From NCBI GenBank assembly GCA_050008575.1, contig JBEKMJ010000002.1, forward strand, positions 155,484-219,483: DNA of 64,000 nt. The letters are read 5' to 3'. The notes under the pieces are model-generated. The model did not search any database and had not been told where the DNA came from. It worked only from the letters and a program-made list of their open reading frames with translations. Below, piece after piece: positions 52,957 through 61,819 of this stretch. The stretch comes from Bog-159 sp050008575. Its GTDB lineage: Bacteria > Acidobacteriota > Terriglobia > Bryobacterales > Bryobacteraceae. The position numbers and the translations under genes were made by a program. Numbering within the stretch: the first letter of the stretch is position 1; each line of letters starts with the position of its first letter.

Positions 52957-53637
52957 ATGACACGTATCCTGGTAGTGGAAGACGAGCCGGCCATCGCGCT
53001 GGGCCTGGAAGACGACCTCAAGATGGAGGGTTACGATGTGGAAGTAGTCGCCGATGGCCGTACGGCTGCCCGCCGCGCGCGCGAAGGCGGTTTCGACCTC
53101 ATCCTCCTGGATGTCATGTTGCCCGGTAAGGACGGCTTCGAAGTCTGCCGCGAATTGCGCCGCGCCGGCCTGCGCACGCCCATCCTCATGCTCACCGCCA
53201 AGGCGCAGGAAGAGGAGAAGGTTATGGGCCTGGAACTGGGCGCCGACGATTACCTCGCCAAGCCGTTCGGCACCCGCGAGCTGCGCGCGCGTGTGAAAGC
53301 CTTGCTCCGCCGATCCCACGTTTACACCACCGACTCCTGCCGGTTCGGCGATGTGGAAGTCGACCTCGGCCGCGGCGAGGTGCGCGCCGCCGGCAAGGCC
53401 GTGGATCTCACCCCCATCGAGTTCCGGCTGCTTTCCGTGTTGATTCGCGCCGGCGGGCGCGTCTTGAATCGCGAACAGTTGCTGGACGCCGCCTGGGGGC
53501 CCGGCGCCTTCGCCTCCGGGCGCATCGTGGACAACCATATCGCCAACCTGCGCCGCAAGATCGAGCCGGATCCCGCGCGCCCGCGCTATTTGCGCAATGT
53601 GCGCGGCCTGGGTTACCGCTTCGACGGCGAATCGTGA
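52957..53637 (+). CDS. OmpR-family response regulator
   Basis: A 226-residue regulator, receiver at 1-120 (ILVVEDEPAI, phosphoacceptor in LILLDVMLPG, LAKPFGTRELRARV) and winged-helix DNA-binding domain at 130-225 (LTPIEFRLLSVLIRAGGRVLNREQLL, DNHIANLRRKIEPDP, VRGLGYRF). Partner of the preceding membrane kinase, from which it is separated by 11 bases. Targets unknown. Confidence 0.92.
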   Translation: MTRILVVEDEPAIALGLEDDLKMEGYDVEVVADGRTAARRAREGGFDLILLDVMLPGKDGFEVCRELRRAGLRTPILMLTAKAQEEEKVMGLELGADDYLAKPFGTRELRARVKALLRRSHVYTTDSCRFGDVEVDLGRGEVRAAGKAVDLTPIEFRLLSVLIRAGGRVLNREQLLDAAWGPGAFASGRIVDNHIANLRRKIEPDPARPRYLRNVRGLGYRFDGES

Positions 53638-53697
53638 CACAAACGTGACACTTTCCAGACTGAATTCACACACTGGCCGCGTAGGGTTATAGTAGGG

Positions 53698-53725
53698 GAG
53701 GCCGCCGCTGAAGACGGCGGCCTCG
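53698..53725 (+). other. Strong hairpin after the two-component operon
   Basis: GAGGCCGCCG and CGGCGGCCTC pair perfectly over a seven-base loop. No T-run follows, so it may be a Rho-assisted or RNA-stabilising element rather than an intrinsic terminator. Confidence 0.5.
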
Positions 53726-53736
53726 CCGCGGACAAA

Positions 53737-53880
53737 TCCTAACAGGCTGCGGAAAGAGGGGGCCGCCAGACCGCTCCCTCACGGTCGCGGCTCGGTAAGT
53801 TGCGGCAAACACGTGCGCACGATTCTGAACCGCGCGCGTTAGCAAGCGGTCCTTGACATTTTTCCGCAGCCTGCTAAGGA
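53737..53880. mobile_element. MITE-like inverted-repeat element
   Basis: A 144-base element with terminal inverted repeats: TCCTAACAGGCTGCGGAAA on the left and TCCTTAGCAGGCTGCGGAAA inward from the right. Inner CCGCTCCCTCACGGTCGCG and an inverted GCAAGCGGTC partner match the core seen at 41012 and, in part, inside the chain-length gene at 36697. No coding frame. Such CAGGCTGCGGAAA ends look like those of some insertion-sequence families, but no transposase is present. Confidence 0.6.
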
Positions 53881-53953
53881 ATCAATCTTCGCGAATCGGC
53901 AGGAAACGCGGGATCGCCGGGCTTTGACTAGTAGCTCGGTTCAGGAGAAAACG

Positions 53954-55162
53954 ATGTTTTCGAGAATGCAAATCCGGGAAACGATAATGCGGCCATGGAG
54001 CGTCTTGGCATTGGCTGAGACCGCGCCTCGCCTCGCGCACCGCCCTTGGCTGTATCTGTCTATATTGGCGCTGGTCCCGCTGGCGGCGTATCCGCAGACC
54101 ACCCTGACGGGAGCCATGCTGTTCTCCACAACCTCCAACGGCGCATGGAACAATTACGCGGAACTAAATACAGTGGGGGGCGATAACTGGTGGGACCTGT
54201 GGCTGGCATTGAATCCGGACGCCACCTCGCCGGTGAATGGTCCATCCGACGCGGAGGCGGGTATCTCTATTCCATTGCAGGCGGGCAAGAGCTACAAGTA
54301 CTACTTCTTCGGCAGCGGTCCCTGCTGTACATCGAGCGAAACCTTCACCGCCCTGAATCTGTTTTTCAACGGTAACGGCTCTACGCCCGGCATCTCCGTT
54401 TTCGGCGCTCTAAACACCTACAGCTTTGTACCGGACGGTAACACCACAATCACATTGGCGGGCGACCCCGTGGCGGGTTCTGGCACGAGCTTCTACAACT
54501 CCGGCGGCCTCGTCGTGGTGCTCAGCGGCTACGATGCGAACGCGTCCGCGACCCCGCCCGGAGACGTATGCCAACCCTTTGAATTCTCGCCCGGAGACGC
54601 GCCAAGTTTCTTCGGATCTTTCAGCTTGCAGGTATTTCCGGCCGCGGCGCTGAGCCTCAGCCAGACCGGCGGCCCGCCGGGAACCAAAGTCACCACAACA
54701 GGGAGTGGCTTCGCAGCCGCGGAAACCGTGGGTATCTACATCGACGACATCGGTGGACCCCCATTAATGACTACCACGACCGACGCCAGCGGCGCCTTTA
54801 CGGTCATTGCTCGCGAACCGCAGGCCGCGTACGGTCCCGCGGCCGTGTACGCGGTGGGCCTGACCAGCGGCAAGCTCGGAGCTGCGTCGTTCTTTGTCAC
54901 CCCCGCCCTGGTCATGACTCCCCGCGCGGGCGTGCCGGGCGAGACTACCAAGGCGCAAGCCCTTGGCTTTGGCGCGGGAGAAACAGTCGATATCTACTGG
55001 GGCGAACCCCGGCAGTTGCTTGGCGCCACGACCGCGAACGGGCAAGGAACCAGTACCTTGACCATCGCGATCCCGGCGGACGCGCCCCGCGGACCGAATG
55101 GCGTGCTCGGGGTTGGACAGACCACGCAGGCCACCGGCATCGGCGCGATCCTCGTGAAATAG
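53954..55162 (+). CDS. Secreted protein with TIG/IPT-like C-terminal repeats
   Basis: A 402-residue protein. ATG 53954 follows CAGGAGA; the signal segment is around residues 30-48 (RPWLYLSILALVPLAAYPQ), unusually far in, so the N-terminus may be processed late or the true start is one of the inner Met codons. The middle (WNNYAELNTVGGDNWWDLWL) is strand-rich with a Cys pair. The last 180 residues hold two similar segments (GGPPGTKVTTTGSGFAAAETVGIYI and VPGETTKAQALGFGAGETVDIYW), resembling TIG/IPT-type beta-sandwiches. Function unknown; surface exposure likely. Confidence 0.7.
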   Translation: MFSRMQIRETIMRPWSVLALAETAPRLAHRPWLYLSILALVPLAAYPQTTLTGAMLFSTTSNGAWNNYAELNTVGGDNWWDLWLALNPDATSPVNGPSDAEAGISIPLQAGKSYKYYFFGSGPCCTSSETFTALNLFFNGNGSTPGISVFGALNTYSFVPDGNTTITLAGDPVAGSGTSFYNSGGLVVVLSGYDANASATPPGDVCQPFEFSPGDAPSFFGSFSLQVFPAAALSLSQTGGPPGTKVTTTGSGFAAAETVGIYIDDIGGPPLMTTTTDASGAFTVIAREPQAAYGPAAVYAVGLTSGKLGAASFFVTPALVMTPRAGVPGETTKAQALGFGAGETVDIYWGEPRQLLGATTANGQGTSTLTIAIPADAPRGPNGVLGVGQTTQATGIGAILVK

Positions 55163-55255
55163 GCGATGAGACGCCTCCCATCGGACCGGTCGCGTCCGCC
55201 TGCTTCACTCCCGGGTACGGAAGCCGTATACTAATCGGAAGGCCTTTCAATTTTA

Positions 55256-56173
55256 ATGGACGTTTCTCCGAACTTGTCGTTCGTCGATATCGGCGCGCTC
55301 TCGGCGTTCCTCATTTCAATTGGCTCCTATCATCAGGATCTTGTCTTTATACCGCAGAGTAAGCTCCAAGACGGGACCATGCTGCTGTACCACTACACCG
55401 ATCTGAGCGGCCTGATCGGCGTCGTTGAAAAACACGACCTCTGGCTGACGCATTCGCGCTACTCCAACGACGATGAGGAGATGACCCACGGCCTTTCGGT
55501 TGTAAAAGGCGTAATGGAAGCGGCGGTAAAGGACGGCACGTATGACTCGACTTATCTTACCGAGCTGACCCGCCTCACCAGCGAGCCGGAAGGCGTGTAT
55601 ATTTGCTGCTTTTGCGAAAAAGACAATCTGCTGAGCCAGTGGCGGGGATACGGGGCCAATGGTGCGGGCGTCAGCCTGCAGTTCGCGGCGAAGCAGTTTG
55701 CCGATGTGGCAGGGCCGGACAACAGCCATGGATTGCTGCGCTTCTGGAAGGTGTTCTACGGGCAGCCGACGCAAAAGCAGATCGTCGAAACCGCTATTTC
55801 AAACTACGCGCCGGCACTCAATCCGGGGAAAACGGTGGCAGAATTGGCACGCCAAGCGGCAGACGCGATCCGGTTTTTCATTCCGACATTCAAGAACTCG
55901 GACTTCGCGGAGGAAAACGAATGGCGGCTGCTGTTCACTCCGGCGCCGAATGCCACGGTGAAGCCGCACTTTCGTGTGGGGCGCAGTATGCTGATGCCGT
56001 ACTACAGCCTGCGCGAACTGATTGGCGTAGGGCTCCCCACGCTGCCGATTCAAAAAGTCACGGTGGGGCCAGGCGCGCACAAGCGCATCAATGCCGCCAG
56101 CGTGAAGGCGCTGCTGGAGCAAAATGGCTATCCGGGCATCGTGGAGATTTCAGACACGCCGTACCGCGGTTGA
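55256..56173 (+). CDS. DUF2971 protein
   Basis: A 305-residue protein of the DUF2971 family, recognised by LYHYTDLSGLIGVVEKHDLWLTHSRYSNDDEEMTHGL, then YICCFCEKDNLLSQWRGYGANGAGVSLQF and the late ENEWRLLF. The family is often found near defence or mobile genes, but the function is not established. No defence gene is adjacent here. A TATACT box at 55227 may be its -10. An internal Met at 55379 begins the conserved domain and is an alternative start. Confidence 0.78.
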   Translation: MDVSPNLSFVDIGALSAFLISIGSYHQDLVFIPQSKLQDGTMLLYHYTDLSGLIGVVEKHDLWLTHSRYSNDDEEMTHGLSVVKGVMEAAVKDGTYDSTYLTELTRLTSEPEGVYICCFCEKDNLLSQWRGYGANGAGVSLQFAAKQFADVAGPDNSHGLLRFWKVFYGQPTQKQIVETAISNYAPALNPGKTVAELARQAADAIRFFIPTFKNSDFAEENEWRLLFTPAPNATVKPHFRVGRSMLMPYYSLRELIGVGLPTLPIQKVTVGPGAHKRINAASVKALLEQNGYPGIVEISDTPYRG

Positions 56174-56303
56174 AAACGTGGGCACCGCGATGCCGGCGAA
56201 TGCCACTGGGTTCTCGAACGCCGGGCGAGGGCGACCCCGCCGCCGGCGATCCAATCGCCGAGTTGTACACTTGGCCGGCTTCAGGGTAACTGCCTTATGG
56301 CTT

Positions 56304-56421
56304 GTTCCTATCGGCGTTCATCTGCGTTCATCGGCGGCCAAAATGCTTTCCTTTCGGCCCGGCTCAAAAATTAAAACCCGATATTGGCCGCCGATGAACG
56401 CAGATGAACGCCGATAAGAAC
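56304..56421. repeat. Large perfect inverted repeat (MITE-like palindrome)
   Basis: A left arm of 38 bases (56304-56341, starting GTTCCTATCGGCG) and its almost exact inverted copy (56384-56421, ending CGCCGATAAGAAC) surround a 42-base loop. The arms contain GTTCATCTGCGTTCATCGG, a motif of direct GTTCATC repeats. No reading frame or transposase. Confidence 0.7.
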
Positions 56422-56458
56422 AGGCTACTGGCGAGCCTGGGAATTCCAGACTCCCGCG

Positions 56459-56464
56459 TATAAT
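56459..56464 (+). promoter_or_regulatory. Consensus TATAAT box directly before the kelch gene
   Basis: TATAAT at 56459-56464 lies seven bases before ATG 56472, with no Shine-Dalgarno between. Transcription would start at or next to the A of ATG, giving a leaderless mRNA. No clear -35 hexamer is visible. Confidence 0.5.
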
Positions 56465-56471
56465 CGTAGCA

Positions 56472-57755
56472 ATGCGCCCGTTGCCGCGAACCCCAATTGT
56501 CATCGCCATGATTCTGACGGCGCGCCTGCCGGCTACCCAGCCGCCCGCTGAGAGTTCCGAAAAGCTGCTGGAAGCGGCCATCTACCGCGCCAAGGTACTG
56601 GGCGACCTGCCCGGCGCCATACAGCAGTTCGAATCCATCGTTACCCGATACGCGGGGCAGCCCGCGGCCGCGCGCGCGCTGGTGGAGGTCGGACAGGCCG
56701 AGGAGAAGTTGGGCCACCCGCGCCGGGCCCGCGCCGCCTACCAGCGCGTGGTTCGAGAGTATCCGGACCAGATTGCCATGATGACGCAGGCACGTCGGAA
56801 TCCCGAGTCCCTTGACGACGCCCCGCCGACGGCGCAAGGGGTAAGTTGGGTTAGCCCGCGCCTTCCTGTCTCTCCCTCACCCCGGTGCTGCATGGGCTTA
56901 GCCTACGACCGGGCTACGCACTCCGCGCTAATGTTTGGCGGATTCAACCCTTTCGTGTGCTTCGGCGACACGTGGGTCTGGCGGAACGGGTGGCGGCAGT
57001 TGTCGCCGGCCACCGCGCCTTCCGCGCGCACGGCTCCCGGAATGGTCTACGATGGCGCGGCGGGGGACGTCGTGCTATTTGGAGGTTACGACAGCAACGG
57101 CACCACCCTCAACGACACCTGGACCTGGGATGGCGCCACCTGGACCCAGCGGTTTCCGCCCCTATCTCCGCCCGCACGCCAGCTTGACGCCCATAGCATG
57201 GCGTATGACGCGGCCGCGCGCAAGGTTGTGTTGTTTGGCGGCACGCAAGGCAGACATGCCTTGGGCGACACCTGGACGTGGGATGGGCAGGCCAAGACTT
57301 GGACCCAGCAGTTTCCGGCATCCAGCCCCTCCCCCCGGCGGACCATGATGGTGTACGACGAAGCCACCAAGACCATCGTCCTCTTTGGCGGCGACGCAGG
57401 CGGCATCCTGCCCAAAGATACTTTCTACAACGACACTTGGATATGGGGCGGCACTACCTGGATTCAGCGGTCCCCGGCGTCTGCCCCTTCCGCGCGCGGC
57501 ATGGCGGCCCTGGCCTATGACTCGAACCTGGGCTCGGTCGTGCTGTTTGGCGGAGTCACTGGACCCGGCGGGCAGTCTAACGATACCTGGCTGTGGAACG
57601 GGACTAACTGGAAGGAGATCCGTCCCGCCACCGTACCCGCGGCCCGCTGGAACGCGGGTATGGATTACGACCCCATCGAAAATGAGTTACTCCTGTTCGG
57701 GGGATTCAGCAGCACCGCCCTAGGCGACACCTGGATCTTCAGTAAAGCTCCGTGA
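56472..57755 (+). CDS. Secreted TPR/kelch-repeat protein
   Basis: A 427-residue protein. N-terminal hydrophobic stretch (TPIVIAMILTARLP) then a TPR-like helix pair at 30-105 (KLLEAAIYRAKVLGDLPGAIQQFESIV, AEEKLGHPRRARAAYQRVV). From about 135, six kelch-type blades, each with a variant of LFGG..NDTW.W.G..W (DVVLFGGYDSNGTTLNDTWTWDG, KVVLFGGTQG, TIVLFGGDAGG, SVVLFGGVTG, ELLLFGGFSS), would form a beta-propeller. Likely extracytoplasmic, binding a partner or glycan. Convergent with the signal-peptidase homologue. Confidence 0.82.
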   Translation: MRPLPRTPIVIAMILTARLPATQPPAESSEKLLEAAIYRAKVLGDLPGAIQQFESIVTRYAGQPAAARALVEVGQAEEKLGHPRRARAAYQRVVREYPDQIAMMTQARRNPESLDDAPPTAQGVSWVSPRLPVSPSPRCCMGLAYDRATHSALMFGGFNPFVCFGDTWVWRNGWRQLSPATAPSARTAPGMVYDGAAGDVVLFGGYDSNGTTLNDTWTWDGATWTQRFPPLSPPARQLDAHSMAYDAAARKVVLFGGTQGRHALGDTWTWDGQAKTWTQQFPASSPSPRRTMMVYDEATKTIVLFGGDAGGILPKDTFYNDTWIWGGTTWIQRSPASAPSARGMAALAYDSNLGSVVLFGGVTGPGGQSNDTWLWNGTNWKEIRPATVPAARWNAGMDYDPIENELLLFGGFSSTALGDTWIFSKAP

Positions 57756-57789
57756 ATGCGCAGCGCCAGCCGGGACGCGGGCCTCCATG

Positions 57790-58803
57790 TCAGTTGACCG
57801 CGTGCCCGCGCACTGGCATGCAGATACGGTTCCAGCGCGTCTTGGTGAAGAAATGCCGGTAGCGGTCGAGGATTTGATCCATGCCGGCGCCCGAACCGGC
57901 CGGCGCATCGTACGACCAGTAAACGATCCACGGCGCGCCAATGATATTTGCGCGCGGCACGAATCCCCAATAGCGGCTGTCCAGCGACGCGTCCCGGTTG
58001 TCACCCATGACGAAATAGCTGTCCGGCGGCACCACCACTTCCCCGTTCACCACATGATGTTCCAGCATGTTCTGCCCTAGCTCCTCAAGGTGCACAGGGA
58101 CCGCGCTGGGGAAATTGTCGCGGTAGGAATCGATGTACGCGGTCTTATGATAAGCGTACGGCTCGTCCAGTTTCTTGCCGTTAAGATAGACCTGCTTGTT
58201 CACCAGCTTGATGCGGTCGCCCGGCACACCCATGCAGCGCTTGGCGAAAGCCTGGCGGATATCCACGGGATAACGGAACACAATGATGTCGCCGCGCGCG
58301 GGGGCGGCCACTCCCATCACCCTCACCAACAACTGGTCGCAGATCAGCAGCGTGTCTTCCATGGCGCCGGTTGGAATCACATAGGCCTTGAAAACCTGGG
58401 TTGCCAGAAAAACCACGGCGGCCAGTGCGATCCATCCCCACGTGGACCGGCTTCGCGCGTTCCGCGGCAGCGCGCGCCCGGCCCGGAACAACAGGTAGGC
58501 CACGCAGCCGATCGGCACTGCCACCAAGGCCGCCGCGGCCCACGGGGCGCCCGCCCTATCGATGCGCGCCATCGTCGCCACGTCGCCCGCCCAGCGCGCG
58601 GCCAGAAAGAGCGCGCCTCCGTAGCCGCTCCATGCATGTCCGCCGCGGAGCCCGAGTGCGGTCCCCAAGAGAACCAGTGCGGGAATTATCCGCAAAAAGT
58701 TCCATGGCATGGCCGCCAGATAGAGGCCGGCCAGCATGAGGGCTACCGCAATTCCGATCTTGACCGCTGTCGGCCGGTCCGGCATGGTGGTCTCAGCGCT
58801 CAT
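57790..58803 (-). CDS. Signal peptidase I homologue lacking the catalytic serine
   Basis: A 337-residue membrane protein. Three or four extra N-terminal helices (residues 15-110) precede the SPase I domain. The family motif PSGSM is here IPTGAMEDTL: the nucleophile position (residue 147) is Ala, codon GCC at 58365-58363. The general base is kept in AKRCMGVPGDRI (Lys 188), and box E reads MGDNRDASLDSRYWG, so the fold is conserved while the Ser is lost. Either the enzyme is inactive and has another role, such as binding precursors, or a different residue serves. ATG 58803 follows GAGGGAAGA. Confidence 0.8.
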   Translation of the reverse strand: MSAETTMPDRPTAVKIGIAVALMLAGLYLAAMPWNFLRIIPALVLLGTALGLRGGHAWSGYGGALFLAARWAGDVATMARIDRAGAPWAAAALVAVPIGCVAYLLFRAGRALPRNARSRSTWGWIALAAVVFLATQVFKAYVIPTGAMEDTLLICDQLLVRVMGVAAPARGDIIVFRYPVDIRQAFAKRCMGVPGDRIKLVNKQVYLNGKKLDEPYAYHKTAYIDSYRDNFPSAVPVHLEELGQNMLEHHVVNGEVVVPPDSYFVMGDNRDASLDSRYWGFVPRANIIGAPWIVYWSYDAPAGSGAGMDQILDRYRHFFTKTRWNRICMPVRGHAVN

Positions 58804-58855
58804 GGGATGTCTTCCCTCTCGTGGCTGGAATTAAGAAATACATTTGCCGCTCCTC

Positions 58856-59045
58856 ACCCATCATATGCGTGAATCGCGGGAGACTGGGTCATGAATCAAA
58901 AACATGCAATGTCGTTTTGGTTTGGATCCCTTTCGTTGGCAATACATTTGTTTCCCCTTTAGAGTTGAAGTCGATGCGGAGGAGAGTTTCGATTTCCCCG
59001 CTCACTCATCAAATGCGCGAACCGCGGAAAACGGGATCATCGGGA
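58856..59045 (-). repeat. Repeated leader modules and truncated gene start
   Basis: Two partial copies of the leader found before the S74 gene (61635-61727). Copy B (58948-59045) runs through CTCCTCCGCATCGACTTCAA to AAAGGGGAAACAA and is followed by ATGTATTGCCAACGAAAGGG, a broken start of the same gene (MYCQRKG, against MYYQQKG) that stops after 28 codons. Copy A, 58856-58895, has only the TGACCC...CGCGATTCACGCAT part and leads into the signal-peptidase homologue. The remaining space to 59275 holds nothing recognisable. Confidence 0.6.
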
Positions 59046-59275
59046 TCTTAATTGGTGGGTCCGATACGTTGCACCAAGCTAAGCCCTGAACAAACACAAA
59101 TACCCGTCCTCGCGGGCGGGCCTTGTATTTGAACGATCCTCGTTTCCCTGGCATGTGTAACCAGGCGATTGCCGGCCGCATGGCCAGTTGAGCCTACGGC
59201 TTGCATTGCCTATGGGGGCGGGCGCAGAAAGTGCGCGATCTAAGCCCGCCCCCGCTAGCCCTCGTCTCGTAATCC

Positions 59276-61627
59276 CTATCGCGAGGGAGCGCCTACTGAC
59301 TTCTGTTCGAACGCGGCTTCCATTCTTGCCAGACGATCTTCGAGGGACCGGACCTTCGCCCCGAACTGTTGCTCCTGGGCTTGGATCTGTTCCTTCTGCG
59401 CCGCAATCTGGCTGTTCTGCTTTTGCAGCTCGTTCAGCAGCATGGGAGCGAGTGCCTGATACCTAACCGACGAGGGCTGGCCGTCTTTGTCGTATCCCAC
59501 CATTTCGGGGTACAACTGGGCCACTTCCTCGGCGATGAGGCCATATTGCAGCACGTGGGAGCCATCGTCGTACTGCGGTTTGTAAAAGAAGGTCACCGGA
59601 CGCAACTGGAACAGCTTGCTGCTGCTGTCGCCCATGTCGAGGATATTCTCCTTAAATCGTCGCGAGGAGGAACTGCTGCAGCCCGTGCTGACGGTAAAGA
59701 GCTTATCACCGGTACTACCGTCGTAAGCGATGCAGACCGGGTAGTTGGTACCGGTAGGGATAGTCGTGGTGTTGAGAATGCCCGCCATGTAGGCGTTGAC
59801 CTGTTGAGCGGGCCCCGTACCATCCGTGCCAATGCGGATCGTGTTGTTATCCCCGGTGGCACCCATACTGCCAATTAAGATATTGCTGCTGCCGCTGCCG
59901 GCGACGCTGGTGCCAGAACTCCATCCCAGGTAGGTGTTGTAGTTTCCGGTTGTGTTGGCGTTTCCGGCAGTGTTTCCGAAGAACGCATTTTGGACGCCCG
60001 TCGTGGTGGCACCGCCGGCATAGTAGCCCATGGCGACGTTGCCGTTTCCCCCGGACCCAAGGCTCGTACAGGACCCGTGACCGACACAGGTATTTGTGGC
60101 CGCTTGGTATGAGGCGGTGCCCAGGCCGGCGTTGTTACCCAAGAAGGTGTTGCAACAGCCATCAGTGAGGATGCCGGCCAAGTTGGCACCCGCATTGTTG
60201 CCCACGAAAGTGTTGCCAGCAGCGCCGACGTTACTCATACCGGCCTGCCAGCCGATGAAGGTATCGGAGAAACCGCCGACATTGTTAAAGCCGGCCATTG
60301 TGCCGTAGAAGCTATTGCCGCCCGCATTGCTTTGGAAGCACGCTCCCCCGTTTGTGTTGTTGTATCCAGCTTGGGAGCCGGCGAAGGTGTTTTGGCAGCC
60401 GGTAGTATTAGCCGCGCCGGCCTGGTAGCCGACAAAGCTGTTTCCGGCTCCCGTGTTGTTTAGCCCAGCCTGGTAGCCGAGAAAGGCAATATTGCTGGCC
60501 GTGTTGTTTGCCCCTGCATCCTCGCCCACGACGGTATTGTTGCTGGTGGATATGCCGAGAACCCCGAAGGCAGCGTCGGCGCCGACGGAGACGTTGTTGT
60601 TTCCGGTTACGTTGCGGTAGCCCGCCAAGTTTCCCACGGCGGTATTATTCGAGCCCGCTAAATTGTGGAACCCGGCATTGGGGCCCACAAAGGTGTCGCC
60701 AGTTCCGCTGGGCGCTGGCGACTGGGCGAATCCCTGGGCGCCAGCCTGAAAGCCGACAAACAGATCGCTATTGGCTGTGGCTATGGGGGCAGGCCAGCCA
60801 ATGCTCAAGATGGGATTCTCGAGGATCTGGTAGTTCCCGGTGTTGGAGCCTGCTATGGAAGTCGGAGATGTGTTGATTGCGCCGTATACATCGAGCTGGG
60901 CCGATGGAGTCTTTGTCGCGACGCCCACGAGGCTGGGTGACAACTGATAGATCACCGAATCCCCGAGTGCGGTTTTCGTCGCCCATAGTGGGACGTATTT
61001 GGGGAGGCCGGATCCGGTGACGTCTGGGCTCACCGAGGCGGTGTTGGCATGACCTGCCAAGGCCTCAACGGGAGCCGGGGACCCGGTCGGGCTAAGGCCG
61101 GGTTGAAGCGTGGAAACCTGCGCGAATGCCGACGCTGGCAGGCCTCCCAGCGTATCCGCGTCGTGCGCTCTGAGGGCGTAGGGCACACTCACCAGCAGCA
61201 CCCGCGCCTGCTCGGGTTGTCCCTGAACCTGGACGCCCAGCCAGCGCTGCTCCTGGTCCGAAAACAGTTCGGCGGGCACACCATCGGTCTTGGTGCCGCC
61301 CAGCAGCACACTGTATTGGCCGCTGGCGTCGGCTGTGACGTTTTGCGTCTCCATCCAGATGGGCGCGCCGCCATCCTGCTGCTTGTAGATCGCGAAGGTG
61401 GCGCCAACTGTGGCGGAGAGAGGGGCGGCCGCGCCCTGCTCGCCCTTCAGGGTTCCGCTGTAGCGGATGAGATTGGGAACGGTGGTGGTTGCAGCTTGCG
61501 CGCTGACGGTGGCAGCGGCGGAAGTTGGGGTTTGTTGAGCGAAGCTCATCGGCATGAGCAGCAGGGCCGCGACCGCCAGTTGCAGTGCAGCGAGGATCTT
61601 TCTGAATCCTTTTTGTTGGTAATACAC
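59276..61627 (-). CDS. Large surface protein with repeat array and S74-type intramolecular chaperone
   Basis: A 783-residue exported protein, GTG 61627 after AAAGGAGAA. Signal peptide with IIA-type core (LAALQLAVAALLLMPMSFAQ). Residues 50-160 form a beta domain found in many such proteins (LIRYSGTLKGEQGAAAPLSA). About 290-600 is an array of 20-24-residue units with NNT, G..AG..N and TFVG/SVGA turns, like the head of trimeric autotransporters. The C-terminus has the peptidase S74 chaperone (SSSRRFKENILDM, QYGLIAEEVAQLYPEMV) with the Ser/Lys self-cleavage site before RFKENI, then a trimeric coiled coil. Phage tail fibres share this design. Confidence 0.82.
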   Translation of the reverse strand: MYYQQKGFRKILAALQLAVAALLLMPMSFAQQTPTSAAATVSAQAATTTVPNLIRYSGTLKGEQGAAAPLSATVGATFAIYKQQDGGAPIWMETQNVTADASGQYSVLLGGTKTDGVPAELFSDQEQRWLGVQVQGQPEQARVLLVSVPYALRAHDADTLGGLPASAFAQVSTLQPGLSPTGSPAPVEALAGHANTASVSPDVTGSGLPKYVPLWATKTALGDSVIYQLSPSLVGVATKTPSAQLDVYGAINTSPTSIAGSNTGNYQILENPILSIGWPAPIATANSDLFVGFQAGAQGFAQSPAPSGTGDTFVGPNAGFHNLAGSNNTAVGNLAGYRNVTGNNNVSVGADAAFGVLGISTSNNTVVGEDAGANNTASNIAFLGYQAGLNNTGAGNSFVGYQAGAANTTGCQNTFAGSQAGYNNTNGGACFQSNAGGNSFYGTMAGFNNVGGFSDTFIGWQAGMSNVGAAGNTFVGNNAGANLAGILTDGCCNTFLGNNAGLGTASYQAATNTCVGHGSCTSLGSGGNGNVAMGYYAGGATTTGVQNAFFGNTAGNANTTGNYNTYLGWSSGTSVAGSGSSNILIGSMGATGDNNTIRIGTDGTGPAQQVNAYMAGILNTTTIPTGTNYPVCIAYDGSTGDKLFTVSTGCSSSSSRRFKENILDMGDSSSKLFQLRPVTFFYKPQYDDGSHVLQYGLIAEEVAQLYPEMVGYDKDGQPSSVRYQALAPMLLNELQKQNSQIAAQKEQIQAQEQQFGAKVRSLEDRLARMEAAFEQKSVGAPSR

Positions 61628-61819
61628 CTTGTTTCTCCTTTGGAGTTGAAGTGGATGCGGAGGAGAGTTTCAAGTTCCCCCCTCGCTCTTCAAATGCGTG
61701 AATCGCGGAAAACGGGGTCATTTTGCCCGCAAGCCGGAAAGGCCGGCTTGTAACAAATCCCCAACTTGTGTCACTATCAATCAGACGAAGACTTTATGGT
61801 CTAAACGGGGAAGGGAAAG

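Noticed and set aside
53851..53880. Outward promoter at the right end of the MITE-like element
   Set aside because: TTGACA is present but the hexamer 17 bases on is AAGGAA, a poor -10.
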